Below, piece by piece: positions 14,710 to 22,363 of a DNA stretch of 24,877 nt. Every line of letters starts with the position of its first letter. Position 1 is the stretch's first letter. The notes beneath the pieces are model-generated. The model was not told the origin of the DNA, searched no databases, and worked only from the letters and a program-made list of their open reading frames with translations. The stretch spans positions 1-24,877 of the forward strand of contig DFJV01000039.1 of the NCBI GenBank assembly GCA_002373205.1, read 5' to 3'. This DNA comes from Treponema sp. UBA3662 (GTDB lineage Bacteria > Spirochaetota > Spirochaetia > Treponematales > Treponemataceae). A program made the position numbers and the translations under genes.

Positions 14710-15390
14710 ATGGAAGAATCAAAGAAAACAATTTTTGCACACAAAAGCAAATTCGGTGTAGTTACCACAAGCATCAAAATCCTTCTTTTGGGCTTAGTTT
14801 TTGCAGCCTTAGTTGCTTTGGTGGAGTTGTTTATTATCAAGGTATTGGGATTCATGAATCCGTTTATACTGCTTTTGATACCGCTTATAATAATAATTTC
14901 TCTAATTAACTTTTTCTGTACGTCCTATGTTGAGTACGATGAGAGTGCCTTATATGAAAGGCATTTGTTCTGGCCAGGAAAAAAGAAGTACTACTTTGCA
15001 GATATTTCGGCAGTAAACCTCAGATACAAGAAAGAAGAAAGGCAAAAAAATAAATATGAAAAAGAAATTGTAGAAGTTCCGATTTGGACTATATGCGTTA
15101 AAGGACAACTTGTGACCTTTAACTATCTGGAGAATTCAACATGGAGCGATAAAAAGGCATTGTTTGATGCCATACGGAAAGTAAACGGAAGCCTAAAAGT
15201 GAATCTGTCTGAAAAAGGAAAGCAGGAAACTTCAAACCAAAAATCCATTCCGCTCTACGGACTTTCATTGAACGGCAATCAGAGCAACACAGCCCCAGGG
15301 GCTAGCCCTCTGACCATAAAATGTCCGAACTGCGGGGCATCCAACTTGAGCAACCGCGACAGCTGTAAAAGTTGCGGAGCCATTCTGTAG
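14710..15390 (+). CDS. Two-TM membrane protein with PH-like domain and C-terminal zinc ribbon, function unknown
   Basis: A 226-residue paralogue of the preceding protein, 50 bp downstream and preceded by AAAAGGA. Two hydrophobic segments (about 20-48 and 51-74) are followed by a PH-like region with ESALYERHLFWPGKKKYYFADISAV. A low-complexity linker leads to a terminal zinc ribbon, CPNC at 205-208 and CKSC at 219-222. The ribbon is absent from the upstream paralogue. PH-like two-TM proteins often act in envelope or membrane homeostasis, but no function can be assigned here. Confidence 0.78.
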   Translation: MEESKKTIFAHKSKFGVVTTSIKILLLGLVFAALVALVELFIIKVLGFMNPFILLLIPLIIIISLINFFCTSYVEYDESALYERHLFWPGKKKYYFADISAVNLRYKKEERQKNKYEKEIVEVPIWTICVKGQLVTFNYLENSTWSDKKALFDAIRKVNGSLKVNLSEKGKQETSNQKSIPLYGLSLNGNQSNTAPGASPLTIKCPNCGASNLSNRDSCKSCGAIL

Positions 15391-15404
15391 AAAGACAGCA
15401 GTTT

Positions 15405-15515
15405 CGGAAATCAGGGGGCGTTGCGGGGCATTTGCAAAGGGATTGCCCCGCTGGGTGGGGTGGCGGAAGACGGCTTTGCCGGCTGGAGACAGGGGAGGGG
15501 CTCCTCCCCCCCCCT
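15405..15515 (+). repeat. GC-rich structured intergenic repeat
   Basis: Three hairpins in 110 bp: GCGGGGCA/TGCCCCGC (15423-15430/15444-15451), CGGC-TTT-GCCG (15471-15481) and GGGGAGG-GGCT-CCTCCCC (15492-15509). The strongly G-skewed phrase GGGTGGGGTGGCGGAAGAC lies between the first two. It starts about 15 bp after the stop codon of the zinc-ribbon gene and could serve as its transcript end, although only a short T-run follows. No gene is seen from 15391 to 15597. Confidence 0.5.
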
Positions 15516-15551
15516 TTATCCTACATCCTAACTCCTACTTCCTAACATCCC

Positions 15552-15580
15552 TTTATTTATTTACAAAAGCGGTGTATACT
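15552..15580 (+). promoter_or_regulatory. Promoter TTTATT-17-TATACT of the P83/100-like fusion gene
   Basis: TTTATT (15552-15557) and TATACT (15575-15580) match the promoter at 14114-14142 in sequence and spacing. The predicted start near 15587 leaves a very short leader that still contains the AAGAGG ribosome-binding site (about 15587-15592). Confidence 0.6.
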
Positions 15581-15597
15581 TTTTACAAGAGGTTTCC

Positions 15598-17220
15598 ATG
15601 AAAAGATTTATTTGCTCATTACTTACATTCACCTGTTTCACCTTGGCCTTTTCACAAGAAAGTGCGGTAGTTGACTCTTCCATATTAGGCACTGACGCTG
15701 CACCCAATTATGTAGAGTTCACAGGCTCGTATTCAGACGGGGCAATCTCTTCCAGGGACCAAATCCGCGCTATAGGTCAAAGCCTTGGCGCCCGCATGGA
15801 AGCTGAAAAATCAGAAGCAACACCCGGCCCTGTAGGCCTTGGAGAAAAATACAGTGCCAGTCGCACTTATGGAAGGGATAAACCCGGCGCTGACATATTT
15901 TACATTGCAGAAAATGCTGGAGTTGAGCAAATAAAACCTCTGCGACTTATACTTGCAGGCTACATAGAAAACGCATTCGCTATCACCAGGGAAGAAAGTG
16001 AAAGCATTGCAGAAGCAGTTTGCAACTGGAACACAAACAACTACAACAATAAAGAATATTTTTCCCGCTTCTATGATGAAGCTTCACTTGCGCCTTTTTC
16101 TGACAAAACGCAAAGCATAGGACTTTCAAAAGACTACCGCGAATGGCCCAATTCCCGTATCCTGATTCCCCACAAAGCAGCAGGAAGCGCAGACATCTCT
16201 GTTTCCTCTGTTGAAAAGGCTTTGGAACTGCAAGAAAATCAAGAGCTGCAAGAGCCCTTAGAAGATGTTGAACTAAAGGTGAGTGAACCACTTGAACAAG
16301 AAAACAAATGCTGCAACTGTTTTCCATGCTGGCACTGCATTCTGCTTCTTCTGATAATTCTTTTGCTTCTAGTTCTCTTACTCTTGCTGTACTCAAAATA
16401 CCGGAAGCAGAAATCCGAGCTAGAAGAACTCAAAAATCAGCTTTCTAAAGCAAATAGTACCAAGTCAGAAAGTGAGACAGAAGTTGAACCTAGAGCACGT
16501 GAGGCTAGCGACTCAGAGCCTAGAGCCTCAGGAACTAGCGCCACAAAGCCTTCTGAATACGACGGAAGCAAGGCAGAAGTTCAACTTTTGGAAAAGATAA
16601 AAAAGCAAAACCCTGGTCACGAAATTTTACTAGACGGCTCCTACCCCGGCTACTACAAACAGAACGTAAAAATCCTTTTTGTAGGTAAAAATGCAAACGG
16701 CATAGACGGAGCGGAATACAGTGAAGCTATGATAAAAGCCTACAAAGCTCATGCAATAAAATCAAAAAACGGAACAATGACACCTTCCGCCCACATAGTC
16801 CACAGGCGCTCTCTAAAATACGTGTATGGAATAGAGAACAATCTTCCCTACAAAGCCATACCGAAGGCTAATGACCTTGCAGACATCGTTGGAGAAGACA
16901 ACGGCTTTTCTTTTGCTCGCATAAATGTGTTTAAGAATACAGACGAAAGTCAGGTTGAAGATCCGTCTTTGCTGCAAGAACAGATTGCAATCCTAAAGTG
17001 CGACATAGCAATCGGTATGAAACTTGACGAAGAGGCCTTAAAGCAGCTCGGCAGTTTGCAAAAAGAAGCAAAATCAGGGACTTCTACGCTCTATACCGTT
17101 ACAGATGCGTCAGGCAGAAAATATAAGCTTATAAATACTGGCATATATTTTAGCGACCCAAAAGGCGGAGATGCCATTCTATATGAAGAAATACGCAGGC
17201 TTTACAAAAGGATTGTTTAG
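15598..17220 (+). CDS. Signal peptide - P83/100-like exported domain - TM - cytoplasmic uracil-DNA-glycosylase-like domain fusion
   Basis: A 540-residue protein with an unusual order of parts. Residues 1-19 are a signal peptide ending FS-Q. Residues about 36-195 resemble the N-terminal part of the spirochaetal P83/100 family: YVEFTGSYSDGAISSRDQIRAIGQSLG, GADIFYIAENAGVEQIKPLRLILAGYIENAF, and the REWPNSRILIPH end. An acidic Gln/Glu-rich linker (205-236) leads to a Cys cluster CCNCFPCWHC (238-247). One very Leu-rich TM (about 248-265) follows, then a basic stop-transfer KYRKQK, a coiled and low-complexity linker (270-325), and a globular C-terminal domain (about 326-540). That domain contains KILFVGKNANG and SFARINVFKN, weakly like the GKEANG/NIFK pattern of uracil-DNA-glycosylase-like proteins; this part is uncertain. 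The predicted topology puts the P83/100-like part outside the membrane and the glycosylase-like part inside. Confidence 0.7.
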   Translation: MKRFICSLLTFTCFTLAFSQESAVVDSSILGTDAAPNYVEFTGSYSDGAISSRDQIRAIGQSLGARMEAEKSEATPGPVGLGEKYSASRTYGRDKPGADIFYIAENAGVEQIKPLRLILAGYIENAFAITREESESIAEAVCNWNTNNYNNKEYFSRFYDEASLAPFSDKTQSIGLSKDYREWPNSRILIPHKAAGSADISVSSVEKALELQENQELQEPLEDVELKVSEPLEQENKCCNCFPCWHCILLLLIILLLLVLLLLLYSKYRKQKSELEELKNQLSKANSTKSESETEVEPRAREASDSEPRASGTSATKPSEYDGSKAEVQLLEKIKKQNPGHEILLDGSYPGYYKQNVKILFVGKNANGIDGAEYSEAMIKAYKAHAIKSKNGTMTPSAHIVHRRSLKYVYGIENNLPYKAIPKANDLADIVGEDNGFSFARINVFKNTDESQVEDPSLLQEQIAILKCDIAIGMKLDEEALKQLGSLQKEAKSGTSTLYTVTDASGRKYKLINTGIYFSDPKGGDAILYEEIRRLYKRIV

Positions 17221-17233
17221 AGTTTTCCACTCA

Positions 17234-17263
17234 TTGATTTTACTTTGAATTTTATTGTATACT
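17234..17263 (+). promoter_or_regulatory. Promoter TTGATT-18-TATACT implying a leaderless transcript
   Basis: TTGATT (17234-17239) and TATACT (17258-17263) are 18 bp apart and start 13 bp after the previous stop codon. The ATG of the phosphate transporter begins at 17270, only six bases after the -10, exactly where transcription should start. No Shine-Dalgarno sequence is present. Confidence 0.6.
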
Positions 17264-17269
17264 TTTGAC

Positions 17270-18925
17270 ATGGAACTCCTCGGAACAATTTTACAGTTAT
17301 TGGGTAGCCTTGCTTTTTTGCTTTACGGCATGAAGATGATGAGCGACGGTATTCAGAAAAGTGCTGGTGCCGGTCTTCAGAAAGCCCTTGGTTTTATGAC
17401 GGGCAACCGCTTCACTGGTTTTATAACAGGCTTCCTTCTTACTATAATAATACAGTCGTCCGGGGCAACCACAGCCATGGAAGTTTCTTTCGTAAACGCA
17501 GGCCTTATGACCCTGCAACAGTCCGTGGGCGTAACCCTGGGTGCAAACATAGGAACTACCATAACGGCATGGATCGTAGTACTCTTTGGCTTCAGCTTTA
17601 GCATAGCGGCCTTTGCAATACCAATCTTTGGCCTTGGCTATTTCTTCTATTCATCAAAAAAAATGAAGAAGGGCCCACTCGGCCAGGCAATCATGGGCTT
17701 TGGAATGCTCTTCATTGGCCTAAGCTGGCTTTCTTCCACAATCAGCCCGGAAAAAGGAACGCTCAACTTCTTGACCCAGTTTGGCGACATGGGCGCTCTT
17801 TCCGTCCTAATAGGAGTTGTGGTGGGCATAATAATCACAGCCCTAATCCATTCGTCTTCCGCAGAAAGCGCAATCGTAATCACAATGGCCTACAATCATC
17901 TTGTAAACTGGGAATTTGCAGCAGCCCTGGTAATCGGAAGCAACATAGGCTCTACAATAGACGCAATCATGGCCGCAATGAATTCCAGCGCAAACGCCAA
18001 GCGCACGGCCCTAATCCACGTACTCTTTAACATTGCAACGGTAGTGCTTGCCTGCATATTCTTTACCCCCCTCCTGAACCTGATTGACCACCTGGTTCCC
18101 GGAAGCCCAACAGAAAAAATCACCTGGCACATAGCAACCCTCCACACGGTTCTAAAGACAATAACATCTATTCTCTGCCTCCCCTTCACCAGACAGATTG
18201 CAGCCCTTGCCACAGCCCTCATAAAAGACAACAAGGAAGGCCTTGCACCAAAGACCTACACCCTGGAATTCAGCGAGACAGGCGGAAAGGAAAACGCAGC
18301 ATCTTACATAATCCGCGCAGAAAAAGAAATACAGGACATGACACTTCTTGTAACAAGGATGTTCGAAGGTGTTGCGGCAGGATTCAAGGACAGAAGCGAA
18401 GCCTTCATTGCAAACCACATGGAAGAGCTTACCGACCAGGAAGACTTTGCGGACCAGATGAAGGAGCAGCTAACAAAATACATCATCAACTGTTCCCGCC
18501 TTCCGCTAAGCCTGCAGCAGAAGGACAGCCTAAGCATAATGCAGCTAATAGTTGACGACCTTGAGGAAATGACCGACGACTGCTACAACGTTGCCCTACT
18601 TTTGCAGAAGTCAGTCAAAAAGAACATGACCTTCGCCCAGGAAGACATGGACAGGCTGGACCCCTACCTGGACCTTGCCCGCCAGATTATGTACTTTATC
18701 CGCGACAACATAAACAAGCACCTCGACCACGACAAGCTCCTCATTGCAAAGGAAATAGAAAGCCAGATAGACGTATTCCGCCACAACCTAAAGAAAGTTG
18801 CCCGCAAGAAACTCGAGGCCGGTGCAGACGTAAAGACCGAGCTTTTGTACATAGACCTCGTGCGCCAGATAGAAAAGTTCGGCGACCGTGCCTACAGCAT
18901 AGCAGGTGCCCTTTCCCAGCTCTAG
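17270..18925 (+). CDS. Na+/phosphate cotransporter (NptA/PF02690 type) with C-terminal PhoU domain
   Basis: Inner-membrane sodium-dependent phosphate transporter of 551 residues. Two inverted repeats carry the family motifs QSSGATTA (62-69) with GANIGTT (91-97), and HSSSAES (194-200) with GSNIGST (223-229), embedded in about eight membrane segments. From about residue 340 a helical PhoU-like domain follows, usual for bacterial members and thought to regulate flux. The start is the ATG at 17270 (MELLGTILQLLGSLAFLLYGM); an in-frame TTG at 17255 overlaps the -10 element and is rejected. No obvious terminator follows within 60 bp. Confidence 0.92.
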   Translation: MELLGTILQLLGSLAFLLYGMKMMSDGIQKSAGAGLQKALGFMTGNRFTGFITGFLLTIIIQSSGATTAMEVSFVNAGLMTLQQSVGVTLGANIGTTITAWIVVLFGFSFSIAAFAIPIFGLGYFFYSSKKMKKGPLGQAIMGFGMLFIGLSWLSSTISPEKGTLNFLTQFGDMGALSVLIGVVVGIIITALIHSSSAESAIVITMAYNHLVNWEFAAALVIGSNIGSTIDAIMAAMNSSANAKRTALIHVLFNIATVVLACIFFTPLLNLIDHLVPGSPTEKITWHIATLHTVLKTITSILCLPFTRQIAALATALIKDNKEGLAPKTYTLEFSETGGKENAASYIIRAEKEIQDMTLLVTRMFEGVAAGFKDRSEAFIANHMEELTDQEDFADQMKEQLTKYIINCSRLPLSLQQKDSLSIMQLIVDDLEEMTDDCYNVALLLQKSVKKNMTFAQEDMDRLDPYLDLARQIMYFIRDNINKHLDHDKLLIAKEIESQIDVFRHNLKKVARKKLEAGADVKTELLYIDLVRQIEKFGDRAYSIAGALSQL

Positions 18926-18982
18926 CTTCTTTTTCTTTTTGCGGCGCTTTTTCCTGCAAAACACAAGCGTCCCAAAAGAACA

Positions 18983-19065
18983 TTTGCCATTTTTTAATAA
19001 CAATAGCGCCATGGAGGGCGGTCCCTGAGGCTCTCGAAGGGCAGTGTAAAAGTTGGCCAAACAAA
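18983..19065 (+). repeat. Degenerate third copy of the three-armed hairpin repeat
   Basis: It begins with an arm-1-like block TTGCCATTTTTTA (18984-18996), then the hairpin CGCC-ATGGAG-GGCG (19007-19020). A hairpin-like 19-mer, CCCTGAGGCTCTCGAAGGG (19023-19041), comes next. It ends with GTAAAAGTTGGCCAA, a weak counterpart of arm 2. No arm 3 or GGCTTTCC tail follows. The 19-mer recurs with two changes at 19479-19497. Confidence 0.5.
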
Positions 19066-19099
19066 CGAACCTGTCATGCCAAACAAACGAACCTGTCAT
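19056..19099 (+). repeat. Perfect 22-bp tandem duplication followed by a TGCCGAA hairpin
   Basis: Two identical 22-bp units (19056-19077 and 19078-19099) begin GCCAAACAAACG and end CCTGTCAT. The second runs into a 7-bp hairpin TGCCGAA-CTTGT-TTCGGCA (19099-19117) followed by TCTTTT. The CTGTCATGCCGAACTTG hairpin has the form of a widespread dispersed bacterial palindrome, and the tandem copy looks like a local slippage of its left flank. Confidence 0.7.
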
Positions 19100-19177
19100 G
19101 CCGAACTTGTTTCGGCATCTTTTCAATAATTTGGAGCATACTGCAAATTCAACCGTCGGTTAAAAATGCAAACCGCA

Positions 19178-19405
19178 CCTTGCAATTTTTACCCTAAATC
19201 GCAAACAAGCAGCGCCATGGACGGCGCGTCATTTCTTTGCGCAAAAACTCGGCAAGTTTTCGAAAGAAAACTTGCGGGTAAAAATTGCAAGGACGCAATG
19301 TTTACCCGCTTTCCAGGGTCGCTCGAAACTTCGTTGCGAGAACCGGCTTTCGCCTCCATTGCTAACGCAACGCGTTCCGCGCCCTTCCAATCGGGGCTAG
19401 TCTCT
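19178..19405 (+). repeat. Three-armed hairpin repeat, copy C (C-ANGGAN-G loops)
   Basis: Arm 1 (19178-19194, CCTTGCAATTTTTACCC) pairs perfectly over 17 bp with arm 2 (19276-19292). Arm 2 (19275-19288) pairs alternatively with arm 3 (19295-19308) over 13 bp with one A-G mismatch, exposing loop AAGGAC (19289-19294). Between arms 1 and 2 lie GCGCC-ATGGAC-GGCGC (19212-19227) and a 9-bp hairpin GCAAGTTTT-CGAAAG-AAAACTTGC (19252-19275). A GCTTTCC ... CCTTCCAATCGGGGCTAG tail follows. Same order of parts as copy A (1529-1735), with most stem bases changed but still paired. No gene is seen from 18926 to 19681. Confidence 0.75.
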
Positions 19406-19478
19406 ATTCCCAAAAAAACTACAAATCGTAGTGGCCCCAGACCGTTTAAAAACTATAAAATCTTACAGCCAAAGCGAT

Positions 19479-19497
19479 CCCTGAGCCTGTCGAAGGG
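19479..19497 (+). repeat. Short repeat CCCTGAGCCTGTCGAAGGG
   Basis: This 19-mer differs at two positions from 19023-19041, and each has CCCT/AGGG ends that can pair. It has the form of a short palindrome dispersed in many bacterial genomes. The remaining 180 bp up to the receptor gene is AT-rich and contains no gene; GGCTATAA at 19613-19620 is a weak flagellar-sigma-like -10 candidate for that gene. Confidence 0.55.
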
Positions 19498-19681
19498 TCG
19501 GCAAACACTTAAAACAATCTTAATTCTTAAAACAAAAAAAATGAATTCATCAAAAGATTTTCTTAAAAAAAATTCAAAATTTTCCTAATAATTCCTTGAA
19601 AATCACCTTTCAGGCTATAAAATACTATTAAGAGAAGTGTTTACCAGCTTATTTCCCTCAAAATCAAGCGTGGAGAACAGA

Positions 19682-21754
19682 ATGAAAAAGAACAATTCCA
19701 AAGTTGCCCTGGTTATCCTTGCTGCGATTGCAGTACTTGCCGTAGTATTTTTCTTCGTAAACATCCAGGCAAAAAGAAGCTTTGTACGCACAGAAGACAC
19801 TCAGATGAAGAGGCACGTAGAAATCAAAACCCTGGAATTCAATGCCAGCATGAACAGCCAGCTGGTTCTCGTACGCCAGATGATGAAATCACCTTCCATC
19901 GTAGAATTCATGCAACACCCAGACAACGAAGATATACGAAAAAGCGCATTCAAAGACTTCGAGGCCTATTCCGACTCCTTCCTAAGCAAAAGCGTCTTCT
20001 GGATTTCCAAAGAAAACATGGAATTCTGGAGCGGAATGAAATTCTCCTACGTTGTAGACCCCAACGACCCCAACGAATACTGGTTCAACATGACCATGTA
20101 CGAAACAGAAGAATACAACTTCAACATCAACTACAACGCTAACCTGGGAACAACCATGCTTTGGCTCAACGCCGTAGTCCGCGACAAGAACAAAACCCCT
20201 ATCGGCATAGTAGGAACAGGAGTCCCCCTTACAGACTTCATCCGCACAATGTACTCAGGCCTTGACGAAAATATAGAAATGTACCTCTACAACGATCTGC
20301 TAGAAATAACCGGTGCGGCAGACGAGACAATCCTTAAGGACAAAATCAAGGTAACAGACAAACTCCCTGCCCTCAACGACTTTGACAACGTACCCAAAGA
20401 ATGTACAAGCCATACCCGCCTGGACGGTCAGTACGTTCTCGCACCAATCACACTCGTAAACTGGCACATGGTTCTCTTTGTCCCCTACACCCAGGCTGAA
20501 TTCTTTAAGAACGCATACAGTTCGCTCATCCGGGCAATACTTGTCATACTGGTAATCGTTGCACTCACACTCGCAATCATAAACATCATAGGCCAGATGA
20601 AAGTCCTAAAAGACGCAGTAGACGAGCTTTCATCCGGCAACGCAGACCTTACCAAGCGCATCAAAAAACCAGCCCGCTCCCTTTTCAAAATCTTTGAAGA
20701 AGTCGTAGACAGCGTAAACGCATTTATCATAAAACTGCAAGAAATCGTCGGGGAAGTCAAAAATGCAAAAAATGCACTTGACACAACCGGTCAAAACCTA
20801 AAGGAATGTACCCATGACACCACCAGTGCCATCTCCCAGATAAGCGCCATCATCGGCAACATGGGACAGAGCATCAAAGCGCAAACAGGCAGCGTGGAAG
20901 AAACAGCAGGTAGCGTTAGCGAAATAAGCACAAACATCAAATCCCTTGGCTCCATGATTAACACCCAGTCCAACAGCGTAAGCCAAGCCTCTTCAGCGGT
21001 AGCAGAAATGGTCGGCAACATAGACAGCGTAAACTCATCGGTAACAAACCTCTCACGCTCATTCGCAAGCCTCCAAGACAAAACCCAAAACGGTGTCAAA
21101 AAACAGGAAGACGTCAACAACAGAATCCTCAAGATTCAGGAGCAGTCCCAGATGTTGCAGGATGCAAACAAAATCATATCTTCCATAGCTGAACAGACAA
21201 ACCTCCTCGCTATGAACGCAGCAATCGAAGCCGCCCACGCAGGCGAAGCAGGAAAAGGCTTTAGCGTTGTTGCAGACGAAATCCGAAAACTTTCAGAAAA
21301 CTCCTCTTCCCAGTCAAAAACCATCGGAAATCAGCTTCAGAACATCCAGAGCGCAGTTACAGACATCGTAAAAGCCTCCCAGGAATCCCGCGAAATGCTC
21401 AACTCGCTCTCACTCGACATCTCTTCGACCCACACACTAGTCGACGAAATCACCAGTGCCATGCAGGAACAGAAAAACGGCTCTAGACAAATCAACGAAT
21501 CGCTAGGCATTCTCAACGACAACTCAGCCGAAGTCAAGAGCGCATCTGCAGAAATGGAAAACGGCAACAATGCCATCCTGGAAGAAATCGCCAAGCTCAA
21601 AAACGCCGCCCGCGACCTCCAAAACGGCATGGACGAAATGTCATCCGGTGCCATGACCATCACCCAAACCGGCGAAAAACTTTCCGACCTTTCCGCCAAA
21701 ATGGACGAATCCATCAGCAACATCGGTTCCCAGCTCGACCAGTTCAAAGTCTAA
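19682..21754 (+). CDS. Methyl-accepting chemotaxis protein with periplasmic Cache-type sensor
   Basis: Chemoreceptor of 690 residues. TM1 (about 9-27) and TM2 (about 280-305) enclose a periplasmic domain of about 250 residues whose pattern (FWISKENMEFWSG, ANLGTTMLWLNAVVRDKNKTPIGIVGTGVPL, VLAPITLVNWHMVLFVP) fits a double Cache ligand sensor. A HAMP-like linker and a long methylated-helix region follow. The hairpin tip EQTNLLAMNAAIEAAHAGEAGKGF lies near residues 503-526, where CheA and CheW bind. I use ATG 19682 with GGAG about 7 bp upstream; a GTG at 19637 is in frame but has no ribosome-binding site. No C-terminal CheR-binding pentapeptide is evident. Confidence 0.93.
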   Translation: MKKNNSKVALVILAAIAVLAVVFFFVNIQAKRSFVRTEDTQMKRHVEIKTLEFNASMNSQLVLVRQMMKSPSIVEFMQHPDNEDIRKSAFKDFEAYSDSFLSKSVFWISKENMEFWSGMKFSYVVDPNDPNEYWFNMTMYETEEYNFNINYNANLGTTMLWLNAVVRDKNKTPIGIVGTGVPLTDFIRTMYSGLDENIEMYLYNDLLEITGAADETILKDKIKVTDKLPALNDFDNVPKECTSHTRLDGQYVLAPITLVNWHMVLFVPYTQAEFFKNAYSSLIRAILVILVIVALTLAIINIIGQMKVLKDAVDELSSGNADLTKRIKKPARSLFKIFEEVVDSVNAFIIKLQEIVGEVKNAKNALDTTGQNLKECTHDTTSAISQISAIIGNMGQSIKAQTGSVEETAGSVSEISTNIKSLGSMINTQSNSVSQASSAVAEMVGNIDSVNSSVTNLSRSFASLQDKTQNGVKKQEDVNNRILKIQEQSQMLQDANKIISSIAEQTNLLAMNAAIEAAHAGEAGKGFSVVADEIRKLSENSSSQSKTIGNQLQNIQSAVTDIVKASQESREMLNSLSLDISSTHTLVDEITSAMQEQKNGSRQINESLGILNDNSAEVKSASAEMENGNNAILEEIAKLKNAARDLQNGMDEMSSGAMTITQTGEKLSDLSAKMDESISNIGSQLDQFKV

Positions 21755-22215
21755 AATTTTCAAATTTTATTCATCTGGGCGCTACCTGCCTTACGGCAGG
21801 TCGGCTGTTCCGAGGCTTGCTAACGCGCGGCCTCCTCGCTCACTTGCGTTCCCTGCGGTGGCTGGCCTCCGGCCACCTCTCCATAGCCTAGCGCAAGAAG
21901 TTTTTTTCCTACGTCCCACTGACTCATTTTGACCGCTAATAGCCGGACTGATGCTGAACTCCTGTTATTTTTATGGGAAAAATATCAATCCCTGACAAAA
22001 ACTTTCCATTGCTCAGGTCAATTTTTTATAAAACCAATCAGTGTAACTATAACGTAGGAAAATCGGGGGTTACAACCTAAATATCAGTTCATTATATAAC
22101 TGGGTTCTTAGGACGTTAGCCCTAAGCCGTTGGGTACAAGGGCCAGACCTTGAAAAATAATTTAAAAATGCAACTCCACAAAAATTGAATTTAATTGAAA
22201 AAAAGGAGCCAAACG
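21755..22215. other. Gene-free gap with GC-rich palindromic repeat D
   Basis: The 609 bp between the two receptors hold no gene. At 21784-21801 a hairpin ACCTGCC-TTAC-GGCAGGT begins a GC-rich unit that ends near 21895 with TGGCC-TCC-GGCCA and CTCCATAGCCTAG, loosely like the other GC-rich tails in the window. Further on, CTTAGG/CCTAAG (about 22110-22129) forms a small hairpin. I recognise no riboswitch and no terminator for the upstream receptor. Confidence 0.5.
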
Positions 22216-22244
22216 TTGACATCAGCCATTTTGTGTGATAAATT
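22216..22244 (+). promoter_or_regulatory. Strong sigma-70-type promoter of the second chemoreceptor
   Basis: A perfect TTGACA (22216-22221) is followed by a 17-bp spacer ending in TGA and then TAAATT (22239-22244), giving an extended -10. The start would be near 22251, with a leader of about 112 nt to the ATG. Confidence 0.65.
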
Positions 22245-22363
22245 CAAGGTTGACAGTCTCTAAAAGTTCAATTTTCTCTGTTTTCATAGCGATTTCACGA
22301 GATTACAGCAGATTATTATCGATGTCTTTTAGGACTCAAGAACAGCGCAGGAGTGTTTTTCCA

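Noticed and set aside
19056..19099. Possible CRISPR start (two direct repeats)
   Set aside because: The two 22-bp units are directly adjacent with no spacer, only two copies exist, and no cas gene is near.
19596..19628. Sigma-70 promoter for the first chemoreceptor (TTGAAA and TATAAA)
   Set aside because: The spacing is only 14 bp. A flagellar-sigma-like GGCTATAA is possible, but its -35 match is poor, so I list it only as a remark.
20485..21747. Long minus-strand frames opposite the first chemoreceptor
   Set aside because: They mirror the repetitive, Ala/Ser-rich codons of the receptor coiled coil and have no start signals; they are antisense shadows.
22040..22150. Possible riboswitch before the second chemoreceptor
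   Set aside because: It lies upstream of the strong promoter at 22216-22244, so it would not be in the mRNA leader, and I recognise no riboswitch core such as that of the cyclic-di-GMP class.
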